A stretch of DNA of 64,000 nucleotides from JALJPB01 sp963933115. Its GTDB lineage: Bacteria; Pseudomonadota; Gammaproteobacteria; Enterobacterales; Alteromonadaceae. The stretch covers positions 40,180-104,179 of the forward strand of contig CAWVSL010000008.1 of assembly GCA_963933115.1 (NCBI GenBank). Reading direction: 5' to 3'. Below, piece after piece: positions 1 to 9,953 of the stretch (position 1 is its first letter; each line of letters begins with the position of its first letter). Both the position numbers and the translations under genes were made by a program. The notes under the pieces were generated by a model. The model saw only the letters and a list, made by a program, of their open reading frames with translations, searched no databases and was not told the origin of the DNA.

Positions 1-392
1 TCATTTACTAAATAAACAACCGAGCGATCAGCACGGCGATTAATACCGGCAACATCATCGACAAGTTTTGAACTATTATTAACATCACGAGCGGCTGAGC
101 GTTCATCAAACATATCAATTTCTAAAGCAGAAGCATCTTCTATAATAGCTCCTGAGTCTAGGTCAATCATTTTTGCTACAACGAACTGGTTGTAGGTACT
201 GACAATGTTAGTACCTGCTTTTTCTAGTAAGCCAGAGGCTTCAAGAATTTTAGTTTGCTTATCAAGTAATTTGTTTGCTTGTTGTAATGGTTTTAAACCA
301 ACAGCTGAAATTGATACTAAAGCTGCACAGACTAAACAAATAATGAAAACAAATATCAGCGTTTTACTGAAACTTTCTTTAGAACTAGACAT
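1..392 (-). CDS. nqrC: Na+-translocating NADH:quinone reductase subunit C (partial, N-terminal part)
   Basis: Subunit C of the Nqr complex, a membrane Na+ pump that oxidises NADH and reduces ubiquinone. About 130 N-terminal residues are visible and the rest lies beyond the left edge. The start MSSSKESFSK is followed by one hydrophobic segment (roughly residues 11-32), as expected for the single N-terminal anchor of NqrC. The covalent-FMN threonine motif should lie in the missing part. The ATG (390-392) lies inside the end of nqrB, so the two genes overlap by 8 bp and are probably translationally coupled. Gene order nqrA-nqrB-nqrC is the standard one. Confidence 0.95.
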   Translation of the reverse strand, partial: MSSSKESFSKTLIFVFIICLVCAALVSISAVGLKPLQQANKLLDKQTKILEASGLLEKAGTNIVSTYNQFVVAKMIDLDSGAIIEDASALEIDMFDERSAARDVNNSSKLVDDVAGINRRADRSVVYLVN

Positions 393-1596
393 TGCGAGCA
401 AGCCTCCGTTTGATATTGCCTTGAACAACAATATAGTCGAACAAAGGTGCAAACAAGTTAGCGAATAAAATAGCTAGCATTATGCCTTCCGGATATGCAG
501 GATTAACCACACGAATAAGCACAACCATGACACCAACTAATGCACCAAACCAGTATTTACCAGTATTAGTGAATGCTGTTGTAACAGGGTCAGTTGCCAT
601 AAATATCATACCGAAAGCAAAACCACCAACCACTAAGTGCCAATACCAAGGCATAGCAAACATAGCATTGGTATCGCTGCCAATCGTATTAAACAATAAT
701 GAAGTAATAACCATACCGCCAAACACACCTAAAACAATGCGCCATGATGCGATACCTTTATAGAGGATATATGCGCCACCTAATAAAATAGCAAAGGTAG
801 AAACTTCACCGACAGAACCGGGAATAAAGCCCCAAAATGCATTCCACCATTCAGTGTTCCAACTGTAATCAACCATACCAGGTGTACCAGAATTAAAGGC
901 ACTTAAAAAAGTTGCACCAGAGAAGCCATCAACAGCAACCCAAGGAGCATTACCTGAGATTTCAGTAGGGTAAGCAAAAAACAAAAATGCACGACCGGCT
1001 AAGGCAGGGTTTAAGAAGTTTTTACCGGTACCACCAAATATCTCTTTGGCGATAACAATACCAAAGGTGATCCCGATAGCGACTTGCCATAATGGAATCG
1101 TAGGTGGCATGATTAACGCAAATAAAATAGAAGAAACGAAGAAACCTTCATTGACTTCATGTTTACGTACACTAGCAAACAGTATTTCCCAGAAACCACC
1201 AACAATAAACGTTACCGCATATATAGGGAGAAAAAAGGTAGCACCATATAACATCATGCTAAGCCAGCTAGAATCAGCACTTAACACACCGCCCAACATG
1301 GTAAATAGACCTGTTTGCCAATTATCAGCCAAGGCATAACCGTTAGTAAGGGCTTCAGCCGCTTGATAACCAACGTTGTACATACCAAAGAACATCGCAG
1401 GAAAAACAGCCAACCAAACAGTGATCATAATACGTTTTAAATCGATGCTGTCGCGAACGTGGGTTTTACCTTTGTTCACTTTACCTGGGGTAAATAAACC
1501 CGTGGCAACTGCTTCATATAGTGCATACCAAGTTTCTAACTTACCGCCTTTTTCAAAATGCGGTTCAATATTTTCAATAAAATTTTTCATGCCCAT
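385..1596 (-). CDS. nqrB: Na+-translocating NADH:quinone reductase subunit B
   Basis: A 403-aa polytopic membrane subunit of Nqr, involved in Na+ translocation and quinone reduction. Multiple hydrophobic segments run from about residue 55 to the C terminus. The motif SGAT at residues 226-229 is the site where FMN is covalently bound through the threonine in this family. The N-terminal stretch with HVRDSIDLKRIM matches the usual NqrB start region, and the length is typical. It starts 2 bp after the nqrA stop and overlaps nqrC by 8 bp, so it is the middle gene of an operon. MGMKNF offers two close Met codons; the first matches the family. Confidence 0.97.
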   Translation of the reverse strand: MGMKNFIENIEPHFEKGGKLETWYALYEAVATGLFTPGKVNKGKTHVRDSIDLKRIMITVWLAVFPAMFFGMYNVGYQAAEALTNGYALADNWQTGLFTMLGGVLSADSSWLSMMLYGATFFLPIYAVTFIVGGFWEILFASVRKHEVNEGFFVSSILFALIMPPTIPLWQVAIGITFGIVIAKEIFGGTGKNFLNPALAGRAFLFFAYPTEISGNAPWVAVDGFSGATFLSAFNSGTPGMVDYSWNTEWWNAFWGFIPGSVGEVSTFAILLGGAYILYKGIASWRIVLGVFGGMVITSLLFNTIGSDTNAMFAMPWYWHLVVGGFAFGMIFMATDPVTTAFTNTGKYWFGALVGVMVVLIRVVNPAYPEGIMLAILFANLFAPLFDYIVVQGNIKRRLARNV

Positions 1597-1598
1597 GA

Positions 1599-2936
1599 CT
1601 AACCTTCCTTCTCAATTGTGGTTAGGCAATCACGAAGGAAAACGCCGTAGTCTGTTTTGCCTGGGCAAACAAACGTACATAAGGCTAAATCTTCTTCATC
1701 AAGCTCTAAGGCACCAAGTTGTTGAGCACTGTCGGTATCACCGGCAACTAAATCACGCAAAAACAAGGTAGGTAAAATATCTAAAGGCATCACTCGCTCA
1801 AAGTTACCAATCGGCACCATGGCACGTTCACTACCATTGGTTGTTGTCGTCATATTAAATAATTTCTTCGGAAAGAAATGTGACATATACGCACGAGTAA
1901 CAGAGAATTTATTAGGCCCCGGGTACATATAACCAATAAATTCTTTATCACGACCTTCGGAAACTAAAGAAAGTTGTACATGGTAACGACCTAAATAGCC
2001 GTGAACTTTGCTTGCTTCCGAACCCAATAAAACTGAGCCTGAAATAACACGCAACTCACCGTCTACAGTTTCATCAGCAATAATGTCACTCGTACTTGCA
2101 CCTAAAACCGTACGAATTAGACGAGGATTTTTAGCCGCAGGTCCGGCAACAGAAATAACACGAGTATTATCAATTTCGCCGGTGGTAAATAAATGACCGA
2201 AAGCAATAACGTCTTGATAACCAAGATGCCAAACAAACTTAGTGCTGCTTACAGGTTTCAAAAAGTGTATATGGGTGCCCACTAGGCCTGCCGGATGCTT
2301 TCCTGCAAATTCAGTGACAGTAACATCACCCTCAACAGGAATATCAGCGCCAGGTGCTTTACTGACAAAGACTTTACCGTCAGTTAAACGAGATAAGACA
2401 GTTAACCCTTGCTTAAAAGCTTCCGATTGCTCATTAATAACAACTTCAGGATTTGCAGCTAATGGATTGGTGTCCATCGCACTAACAAAAATGGCGGTTG
2501 TTGAGCTATCAATGGCAGGAACCTTGCTAAATGGGCGCGTACGTAACGCGGTCCATAAACCAGAGTCAACTAGATTTTTAACCACGTCTTCACGGGAAAT
2601 AGAAGCTAGTTCATTGGGTGAATAACTTTTGAATGTTTGTTGTGCGTCACCATCAATCTCAATAACGACAGATTGTAAAACACGCTTTTCACCACGATTA
2701 ATTTCGCTAACAACACCGGCTGCTTGAGCTGTGAATTTAACGCCAGGATTTTTTTTATCTTCAAAAATCACCTGACCTTTTACTACACGATCACCCACTT
2801 TTACAAACATGGTAGGTCGCATACCCACAAACTCTTCACCAAGTGTCGCAACGGTTTTGATGGTTGGACCATCATGGATTACCTGCTGGGGAGCACCTGC
2901 TACAGGAACATCCAGACCTTTCTTTATTGTAATCAT
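1599..2936 (-). CDS. nqrA: Na+-translocating NADH:quinone reductase subunit A
   Basis: Peripheral subunit A of the Nqr complex, first gene of the nqr operon. The ATG at 2934-2936 gives MITIKKGLDVPVAG, the canonical start of NqrA. A longer frame reaches 2975 but its extra 13 residues do not belong to the family, so I chose the inner start. The product is 445 aa, as usual. The segment VGMRPTMFVKVGDRV with FEDKKNPGVKF is characteristic. The operon continues into nqrB after 2 bp. Confidence 0.96.
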   Translation of the reverse strand: MITIKKGLDVPVAGAPQQVIHDGPTIKTVATLGEEFVGMRPTMFVKVGDRVVKGQVIFEDKKNPGVKFTAQAAGVVSEINRGEKRVLQSVVIEIDGDAQQTFKSYSPNELASISREDVVKNLVDSGLWTALRTRPFSKVPAIDSSTTAIFVSAMDTNPLAANPEVVINEQSEAFKQGLTVLSRLTDGKVFVSKAPGADIPVEGDVTVTEFAGKHPAGLVGTHIHFLKPVSSTKFVWHLGYQDVIAFGHLFTTGEIDNTRVISVAGPAAKNPRLIRTVLGASTSDIIADETVDGELRVISGSVLLGSEASKVHGYLGRYHVQLSLVSEGRDKEFIGYMYPGPNKFSVTRAYMSHFFPKKLFNMTTTTNGSERAMVPIGNFERVMPLDILPTLFLRDLVAGDTDSAQQLGALELDEEDLALCTFVCPGKTDYGVFLRDCLTTIEKEG

Positions 2937-3741
2937 AAACACATGCACTACTTTTGGTAGGAGTAATAAAATCAAAAAATAACCAACTTATTGATTTAAA
3001 ACTTATATATCAACAAGATAGTTAAACTATCGATTTTAGTGTATTTCAGTAAGAAACTTGATTTGATAACAAACGCGTTATAAAAAAAGTTCTACTGGCT
3101 CTAAGTTAAAATTTCTGGCGCGATTCTACCACAAAAGGAGTTTTTTATTCTACGGTGTGAAGTAAATTTTCACTACAATTTGTCTGAATAATTCTGATTT
3201 TGTCTAGCAAAAGGATAAATTAGAATTATTCGTCTATTTCTCGAGCTATCCTGAGAAATCTTGCGCTTATATTCCCTTCATAATTTGTTCTATCTCTAAT
3301 GATAAAAATCATTTTGAACAACCGTTTTGCACAATTTTTTTTAAGGTGTTGGAATTTCATGTTAACTTAACGATTTAAAAAAACACAAAACCTACAAATA
3401 TAAAAAGGTCATTTTTATAAGACAAGAATGAGCGTAATTTAAGCTAGACACCATTAATTAAAAGCCTTGAGCTATTTTTTTATTAGTAAAATGATAAGGT
3501 AAATTATCAAGTGTGTAATCTTGTTGATGTCGGTTCAGAGGTGTATAAATGCGATGAAAATTTCATAAATCGAGTTTTTGATAGTCTGGGCAAACTTGTT
3601 ATTTTAGAAATCAAGTATCAGAGCCGAAGTCATATCAGGAGAACATTACTTTAAAACATTCAAAAAGGCGTTAAGATTTATCAATAAACCTTAACGCCCT
3701 AATAGACTAAATTTCCACTTTATATATTTTAAAAATCTAGC
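2937..3741. other. Long AT-rich spacer upstream of nqrA and downstream of fabV
   Basis: About 805 bp without a convincing gene. On the minus strand an extended -10-like sequence (TGGTAGAAT, plus coordinates 3123-3131) lies about 190 bp before nqrA and could be the nqr promoter, though no good -35 is visible. The fabV terminator occupies the right end (3662-3699). I see no repeat or RNA motif in the rest. Confidence 0.4.
3662..3699 (-). terminator. Rho-independent terminator of fabV
   Basis: Perfect 9-bp inverted repeat GGCGTTAAG (3667-3675) / CTTAACGCC (3690-3698) with a 14-nt loop. On the minus strand it is followed by TTTTT. It lies about 45 bp after the fabV stop. Confidence 0.85.
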
Positions 3742-4932
3742 CTAATCTAAATGATTAATCTCAACTAAAGGTGATAAATCCGCTTCATAGTCGACTCCAT
3801 CAACAGCAAAACCAAATAACTTTAAGAATTCATGGTTGTAACTAACGTAATCAGTTAACTCATCAATAGAATCTGTATCAACAGTATTCCAAATATCAGT
3901 AACTCTTTGCTGAACACTCTCTTCGAGTTCTTTATAGTTTTGACGATAACGATTTTTTTCATCTAAACGAGGTGTTTCACTATAAATGTTTTCAATAAAC
4001 AAATTTTGAATTTGCTCAATACATCCTTCGTAAGTACCATCCGCCTTCATTACTTTGAACATCGCAGAAATATATAATGGCATAATAGGAATAGCTGAAC
4101 TTGCTTGAGTTACTACCGCATTTAATGAGGTAACATGTGCTTCACCATTAAGGTTTTCAGTAATATCATTGATTGCTGTTGCCGCTCGGTCTAAGTCTTC
4201 TTTTGCTTTACCAATAGTGGCCTTACCATATATTGGCCAAGTCAACTCTTTACCAATATAGGTGTAGGCAACCGTTTTAAAGCCTGAAGATAAGACACCG
4301 GCATCGTTTAATGCATTGATCCATAGTTCCCAATCAGCGCCGCCCATCACATCGATAGTACCTTGAATTTCTGCGTTATTAGCCGCTTCTACTGATATTT
4401 CATCAATAGTACGCTTAGAAGTATTTAGGTTTTTTGTCGTTACACTCTGACCAATTGGCTTTAGCGTTGACGAATAAACTTCACCTGTATCTGGATCAGT
4501 TCGGCGAGGTGACGCTAAGCTATAAACCACTAAGTCAATCTGACCTAACTCTTCTTTGATCATCGCAATAGCTTTAGCTTTTATTTCATGAGAAAAAGCA
4601 TCACCATTAATGTTTTTTGACCAAATACCCGCTGCATCCGCCACTTTTTGAAAAGCGGCTGTATTGTACCAACCAGCAGAGCCAGTTTTCTTCTCTGTTG
4701 GCGGTTTTTCAAAGAAAATACCCAATGTTTTTGCATTATTACCAAAAGCAGCTGTAATACGTGTTGCTAGACCGTAACCTGTAGATGAACCAATCACTAA
4801 TACATTTTTAGGCTTAGCCTCTGCTTGTGTCTGACTTTTTACGTAAGCAATTTGCTCGTTTACATGGGCTTCACAACCTGCAGGATGCGCATTAGTACAA
4901 ATGAAACCACGAATTTTTGGTTTGATAACCAT
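3742..4932 (-). CDS. fabV: Enoyl-ACP reductase, FabV type
   Basis: NADH-dependent trans-2-enoyl-ACP/CoA reductase, the last reduction step of type II fatty acid synthesis. The 396-aa product begins MVIKPKIRGFICTNAHPAGC, typical of FabV. A Rossmann glycine motif (GSSTGYGLA, residues 48-56) binds the cofactor. The Tyr-(X)8-Lys active site unique to FabV, longer than in FabI, is present as Y235 and K244. The gene is monocistronic, with its own downstream terminator and 170 bp separating it from the TRAP genes. FabV enzymes are known to be poorly sensitive to triclosan. Confidence 0.97.
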   Translation of the reverse strand: MVIKPKIRGFICTNAHPAGCEAHVNEQIAYVKSQTQAEAKPKNVLVIGSSTGYGLATRITAAFGNNAKTLGIFFEKPPTEKKTGSAGWYNTAAFQKVADAAGIWSKNINGDAFSHEIKAKAIAMIKEELGQIDLVVYSLASPRRTDPDTGEVYSSTLKPIGQSVTTKNLNTSKRTIDEISVEAANNAEIQGTIDVMGGADWELWINALNDAGVLSSGFKTVAYTYIGKELTWPIYGKATIGKAKEDLDRAATAINDITENLNGEAHVTSLNAVVTQASSAIPIMPLYISAMFKVMKADGTYEGCIEQIQNLFIENIYSETPRLDEKNRYRQNYKELEESVQQRVTDIWNTVDTDSIDELTDYVSYNHEFLKLFGFAVDGVDYEADLSPLVEINHLD

Positions 4933-5103
4933 AATAAAACCTTTTATTTATAATAGCTTAGCTAAGTTATTTCTAAGCTTTCACTATTCATTCAGAAAAT
5001 TGTCCATAGAAATTGATGCACAGTCTACTCTTGTTTTTCTTTTAAGAGGTACGAGCAGTTGTATTTCAATGATTTAACAGCGAATTAAAATGTAATGACC
5101 CTA

Positions 5104-6204
5104 CTACCTATTTTTTAAATATTCTTTTAACGTTAAATCGTTGTAAGTACTAATTTGAGTCAAAAACGCACTGTAAGACTGCCAAACTTTAGCAAAACCC
5201 TCATCATTATTTGCTTGCTCTATCATCACTTCTTTAGTGAACACCTTTAGTTGCCGCAAAACTTCTGGAGGAAATTGACGAAGTTTTACTTGGTGCTTTT
5301 CAACTAATACCTTTAACGCATTATTATTTCGGGCATTATACTCATCTAATGTATCTTCATTGACTGCTCTAGCGGCTACTTCAATAATTTTTTGCAAATC
5401 TTTGGGTAAGGCATTAAAAGCCTTTTCATTAATTAAGAACTCTAACCCCGCAGACGGTTCATGCCATACCGACGTATAGTAATACTCTGCCGCTTGATAA
5501 AAGCCAAAGGCTAAATCATTATAAGGTCCTACCCACTCAGACGCATCAATGGCGCCACTTTGCAGAGACGAAAATATCTCGCCTCCCGTTAAATTGACTG
5601 GAATTGCGCCGGCTTTTTTAAGGACATCACCACCTAAGCCAGGCATTCGCATTTTGAGACCTTTTAAGTCGTCAATGCTATTGATTTCCTTTTTAAACCA
5701 ACCACCAAACTGTGGGCCAGTATTCCCCCCCGCCATAGGAATAATACCAAACGGTTTATATTGTTCATGCCATAATTCTAAACCACCACCATAGTGTAAC
5801 CAAGCGTTTAATTCAGTTGCTGTCATACCGAAAGGCAACGCACCAAAAAGAGGTGAAGCCGGTATTTTACCCTTCCAATAATAGGAGCCACTATGGCCGA
5901 TTTCCACAGTGCCTTGGGAGACATTATCAAAAACCTCAAAACCTGGAACGAGCTCACCAGCACCGTAAACTTTTATCGTTAAACGACCACCACTCATTTC
6001 GTTGACATATTTAGCAAATTTTTCTGGAGCCATACCCAAACCTGGAAAGTTTTTGGGCCAAGAGGTAATCATTTTCCACTGATATGTTTGCGTAGGATCG
6101 AGTTTGGTAACAACCCCTTGTTTTGATTCTTTACTACAACCACTCATGAATAAAACCAACGACGTTAATATAAGTAACGTTTTGGTGAATAAATTTATCT
6201 TCAT
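5104..6204 (-). CDS. TRAP transporter substrate-binding lipoprotein, DctP family
   Basis: Extracytoplasmic solute receptor of a tripartite ATP-independent periplasmic transporter. The 366-aa protein has a signal peptide with a lipobox ending at Cys23 (FMSGC), so it is probably membrane-tethered. DctP-family segments are clear: MITSWPKNFPG, KMRMPGLGGDVLKKAG, and SGAIDASEWVGPYND. This variant resembles the branch that binds alpha-keto or hydroxy monocarboxylates (TakP-like) more than the C4-dicarboxylate branch. That substrate guess rests on sequence flavour only. It is the last gene of a dctQ-dctM-dctP order, 30 bp after dctM. Confidence 0.9.
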   Translation of the reverse strand: MKINLFTKTLLILTSLVLFMSGCSKESKQGVVTKLDPTQTYQWKMITSWPKNFPGLGMAPEKFAKYVNEMSGGRLTIKVYGAGELVPGFEVFDNVSQGTVEIGHSGSYYWKGKIPASPLFGALPFGMTATELNAWLHYGGGLELWHEQYKPFGIIPMAGGNTGPQFGGWFKKEINSIDDLKGLKMRMPGLGGDVLKKAGAIPVNLTGGEIFSSLQSGAIDASEWVGPYNDLAFGFYQAAEYYYTSVWHEPSAGLEFLINEKAFNALPKDLQKIIEVAARAVNEDTLDEYNARNNNALKVLVEKHQVKLRQFPPEVLRQLKVFTKEVMIEQANNDEGFAKVWQSYSAFLTQISTYNDLTLKEYLKNR

Positions 6205-6234
6205 TATTATTTCCCTGTTAACACTTTATGTTCT

Positions 6235-7620
6235 TTAACCATAGATAAAACTAGGTAACCAAGTAATCAACTCAGGCCAAACGGCCAAAGTAATCAGTAA
6301 GAGAAGTTGCATAACAATAAAAGGAATCACACCACGATAGATATCAGTAGTTCGAACCGCTTTATCGGCAACCCCACGTAAATAAAACAATGCAAAACCA
6401 AACGGTGGTGTTAAAAATGAAGTTTGTAAATTAATGGCTATCATAATGCCTAACCAAATAGGATCAAGTCCCATGGCTAATAAAATTGGGGCAACAATAG
6501 GCACCACGACAAAAGTAATTTCAATAAAGTCTAAAATAAAGCCCAATAAAAAAATCACCAACATAACGACAAGTGTTGCGCCAATAACACCACCTGGCAT
6601 TTGCTCAAAAACACCTTGAATAAGCTCTTCACCACCAAAACCTCGAAAAACTAGCGAAAACAAATTAGCGCCAATCAAAATCAAAAACACCATTGAGGTG
6701 ATTTTTGTCGTGTTCTGCATTACGGCGGTTAAGTTTTTTAGGGTGAGTTGCTTTTGCCCTATCGCTAATAATGTTGCACCCATAGCGCCAACACCCGCAG
6801 CCTCAGTCGGTGTTGCAAAACCAAATAAAATCGAACCAAGGACAATAAACATTAATAATAAAGGGGGGAGTAATGCAGTGAGCATCAATTCAATCTTAGA
6901 CTGCTCACCTGATATATTAGCAATATCCTCTTCACTCAACCTTGGTACATTTTGTGGTTTAAATACAGCCATAGCGATACAATATAAGAGATAAAAGCCA
7001 ACTAGAATCATCCCAGGAATTACCGCACCAGCAAAAAGATCACCGACAGTAACAGTTTTAGGGTTAAATATCCCTAAGGTTAACTGAGCTTTTTGATAAG
7101 CATTAGAGAGGACATCTCCCAATAAGACTAATGCAATTGATGGGGGAATAATTTGGCCTAAAGTACCTGTTGCACAAATAAGTCCAGAAGAAAATGTTGG
7201 ACTATACCCTCTTTTAAGCATAGTTGGTAATGATAGTAAGCCCATAGTGACAACTGTTGCACCAACGATACCTGTGCTGGCAGCAAGTAACATACCGACC
7301 AAAGTAACAGAGATAGCTAAACCCCCATTGAATCGGCCAAAAAGTAATGACATGGCGTTAAGCAAATTTCCCGCAATTTTTGAACGTTCTAACATTGAAC
7401 CCATAAAAACAAATAACGGCACAGCTAATAAAGTTTGGTTATTAATGGTGCCAAATATTCGACTAGGAAATGCACCTAAAAAAGTCAAATCAAACACATC
7501 AAATAAACTGCCAACACCAGCGAATAATAGTGCGGTACCTGCTAAAGATAGGGCGACTGGATAACCAAGTAACAAGACACAACAGACAACAATAAACATT
7601 AAAAGTGAGATATATTCCAT
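6235..7620 (-). CDS. TRAP transporter large permease subunit, DctM family
   Basis: The 461-aa, highly hydrophobic large membrane subunit of the TRAP transporter, the ion-coupled channel part, with roughly a dozen membrane spans. Typical motifs include PLFVFMGSMLERS, IIPPSIALVLLGD and GFATPTEAAGVGA. Its ATG shares one base with the stop codon of the small subunit gene (TAATG at 7618-7622), so translation is probably coupled. It acts with the neighbouring DctQ and DctP proteins. Confidence 0.95.
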   Translation of the reverse strand: MEYISLLMFIVVCCVLLLGYPVALSLAGTALLFAGVGSLFDVFDLTFLGAFPSRIFGTINNQTLLAVPLFVFMGSMLERSKIAGNLLNAMSLLFGRFNGGLAISVTLVGMLLAASTGIVGATVVTMGLLSLPTMLKRGYSPTFSSGLICATGTLGQIIPPSIALVLLGDVLSNAYQKAQLTLGIFNPKTVTVGDLFAGAVIPGMILVGFYLLYCIAMAVFKPQNVPRLSEEDIANISGEQSKIELMLTALLPPLLLMFIVLGSILFGFATPTEAAGVGAMGATLLAIGQKQLTLKNLTAVMQNTTKITSMVFLILIGANLFSLVFRGFGGEELIQGVFEQMPGGVIGATLVVMLVIFLLGFILDFIEITFVVVPIVAPILLAMGLDPIWLGIMIAINLQTSFLTPPFGFALFYLRGVADKAVRTTDIYRGVIPFIVMQLLLLITLAVWPELITWLPSFIYG

Positions 7621-8183
7621 TATTTAATCTCAACATTTTGCTGTGGTTCTTTTTCAAGGTCATCATCAGTTAAAGTTAAAAGGTGTCGGCCAATTTCTGC
7701 AGCACCCTGGATTGATAACGTCACCGCTAATATCAATAAATAACTTTTATTTAAATAGACGAATGGTAAACCACCAGCTTCAGGCGACTTTTCTAGTATC
7801 CGCCAAGCAGCAGAAACATAACCAAAACTGATAAAAAAAATAAAGAAACAAACGGGAAGCAATAAGAAAATGCCACCGAAAACATTAACTAAAGCCTGAT
7901 TTTTTTTTGAAAATTTCTGATAAAAAATATCGACACGAACATGTCCATTGGCTTTAAGCGTATAAGCGGCACCAAGCATAAAGACTAAACCATGGCAATA
8001 AATCACTGACTCTTGCATAGCAATTGAGCCAAAGTTAAAACCATATCGCATCACCACAATAATAAAAGTTAATACCACCATCAATAGAGTTAACCATGAG
8101 ATAGTTTTACCGATAAATTCAGTAAATTTATCAATAAACCTCACCATAGAAGTTGCTCTATATCTAAAGTCAGTTTTTGGCAT
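7620..8183 (-). CDS. TRAP transporter small permease subunit, DctQ family
   Basis: The 187-aa small membrane subunit of the TRAP system, with four hydrophobic segments, the usual DctQ layout (for example ISWLTLLMVVLTFIIVV near residue 33). It is the first gene of the dctQMP operon and overlaps dctM by one base. The start could also be the second Met (MVRFIDKF), since no strong ribosome binding site favours the first. The charged tail (DDDLEKEPQQ) faces the cytoplasm by analogy. Confidence 0.9.
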   Translation of the reverse strand: MPKTDFRYRATSMVRFIDKFTEFIGKTISWLTLLMVVLTFIIVVMRYGFNFGSIAMQESVIYCHGLVFMLGAAYTLKANGHVRVDIFYQKFSKKNQALVNVFGGIFLLLPVCFFIFFISFGYVSAAWRILEKSPEAGGLPFVYLNKSYLLILAVTLSIQGAAEIGRHLLTLTDDDLEKEPQQNVEIK

Positions 8184-8281
8184 AAAAATTCTCTAAATTT
8201 ATTATTATTATTATATCAACAGATAAATAGCAGTAAACGCTTGAAAAAGGAATCAGTTAATGAGGCATTCAACGCAAATGA

Positions 8282-8602
8282 TTAGTTTTTTTTCCCACCA
8301 CCTAAGCAGTTAGGTGACAAAGGCGTATTATCCGCATAATAATCATGCCATTCTTTTTCAGTGTAAGTATGTAGTGCTAATGCATGAATTTTTTCAGCTA
8401 ACTCATTAGCTAATATTTTATTTACGGCACGGTGGCGCTTAATTAAACGTTCTTCTTCAAAACTATTAGTAACAATAATAACTTTAAAATGCGACTCACT
8501 TCCCGGCGGTACATTATGCTTATTACTTTCATTAATCACATCTAAGTACAATGGGGAGAATGCGGTAAGTAGTTTTTCTTCAATAATAGCTTTTGTGGTC
8601 AT
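8282..8602 (-). CDS. BolA family protein
   Basis: A 106-aa BolA-fold protein. The segments SESHFKVIIVTNSFEEERLIKRHRAV and LALHTYTEKEW match the core of BolA, a protein that partners monothiol glutaredoxins in iron-sulfur cluster handling and affects cell shape under stress. The tail (PLSPNCLGGGKKN) is usual for longer BolA members. It lies between the TRAP operon and the divergent rlmG, each with its own 5' region, so it is probably transcribed alone. Whether it is BolA itself or a paralogue cannot be settled here. Confidence 0.9.
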   Translation of the reverse strand: MTTKAIIEEKLLTAFSPLYLDVINESNKHNVPPGSESHFKVIIVTNSFEEERLIKRHRAVNKILANELAEKIHALALHTYTEKEWHDYYADNTPLSPNCLGGGKKN

Positions 8603-8757
8603 AAATTATCCTTAATAGGTTATGTAGTTGACGTTGATTTTTAAACTACCTGACTCAATCAGTGTAAATTTTGGTTTTTTATTGCTTACTATTTTGTCAC
8701 AATAGTCAATTGTAAAAAAGCAGTTCACATCAATCAACCAATATAAGTTAATTAGCC

Positions 8758-9918
8758 ATGCTCAGCCCTTTTATTATTAATGACAAAAATCTATTTTTAG
8801 ATCGTTTTCCTGTATCCCAAGTTAATCGAAGTTTACAAGCTTGGGATGCTGCAGATGAGTACTTAATTAATTACATTACTGAACAAGTATTAGTCAAAAA
8901 AAACAGTAGCATACTTATTTTTAATGATACTTTTGGTGCACTTACCACAAATTTATCAATTGATGGCAATCCAGTTTACTGTGTTAATGATTCACTGTTA
9001 AGCGAGCAAGGCATTAAACATAACCTTGAACAAAATCACCTATCTACAGGTAATGTTCATTATTTAACGAGTTTAGAACCACTGCCGAGTAATATCGATT
9101 TAGTCGTATATAAAATTCCCAAAAGTAAATCGCTACTTAATTACCAGTTGTTAGAGATTAAAAACACCTATCCTGAACATTTAATTTTTATTGCAGGCGA
9201 TCGTGCGAAAGAAATTCATAGTTCAACTTTAAAAATATTTGAAAAACATCTGGGTACCACAACTACATCGTTAGCGTTAAAAAAAGCACGTTTAGTCTTC
9301 TGTCAATTAGACCAAAAGAACAAGCAGCAATCTCCTTTCCCAACTATTTGGGACTTAGAACCGACCTATCCGGTTACCACTAAGTTTACTATTTCTAATC
9401 ACGCTAATGTTTACGCCCGCGATAAATTAGATCTTGGTGCTAGATATTTACTTCAAAGCCTACCTAATGTAGCACAAGGGGCAAAAGTTATTGATTTAGG
9501 CTGCGGTAATGGTGTGCTTGGTTTAACAGTACTTGCAGCACAACCCCTTGCTGAAATACATTTTGTCGATGAGTCTTATATGGCAATAGACTCAGCAAAA
9601 AGTAATATAGAGAAAAACTTACCTGAGCAATTAGCACAATGTGAGTTTACAGTTAATGATTGTTTAACAAATATAAATGAGCGCAATATAGACTTGGTGT
9701 TATGTAACCCCCCTTTTCACCAACAAACAGCAACCACTGACCATATCGCTTGGCAAATGTTTAATGATGCCTTTAGGGTACTAAAAAAAGGCGGTGAATT
9801 AAGAATAATTGGTAATAGGCAATTAGGTTATCATGTGAAGTTAAAAAGAATTTTTGGTAATTATAATGAGATCGCTACGAATAATAAATTTGTCACTTTA
9901 TCAGCAAAACGCCTTTAG
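8758..9918 (+). CDS. rlmG: 23S rRNA (guanine-N2)-methyltransferase RlmG
   Basis: SAM-dependent methyltransferase that makes m2G1835 in 23S rRNA. The 386-aa protein has the two-part layout of RlmG/RsmC enzymes: a degenerate N-terminal half and a catalytic C-terminal half. The SAM motif DLGCGNG is at residues 246-252 and the catalytic NPPF motif at 317-320. The length matches the family. It is read divergently from bolA, with a 155-bp spacer, and is followed by yajG after 35 bp. Confidence 0.92.
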   Translation: MLSPFIINDKNLFLDRFPVSQVNRSLQAWDAADEYLINYITEQVLVKKNSSILIFNDTFGALTTNLSIDGNPVYCVNDSLLSEQGIKHNLEQNHLSTGNVHYLTSLEPLPSNIDLVVYKIPKSKSLLNYQLLEIKNTYPEHLIFIAGDRAKEIHSSTLKIFEKHLGTTTTSLALKKARLVFCQLDQKNKQQSPFPTIWDLEPTYPVTTKFTISNHANVYARDKLDLGARYLLQSLPNVAQGAKVIDLGCGNGVLGLTVLAAQPLAEIHFVDESYMAIDSAKSNIEKNLPEQLAQCEFTVNDCLTNINERNIDLVLCNPPFHQQTATTDHIAWQMFNDAFRVLKKGGELRIIGNRQLGYHVKLKRIFGNYNEIATNNKFVTLSAKRL

Positions 9919-9953
9919 CCTTTCTCATCGCTTAAAAACATAAGGAAATAACA

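Noticed and set aside
1046..1339. Antisense ORFs opposite nqrB and many other genes
   Set aside because: They mirror the codon pattern of the real genes on the other strand and lack ribosome binding sites or recognisable domains.
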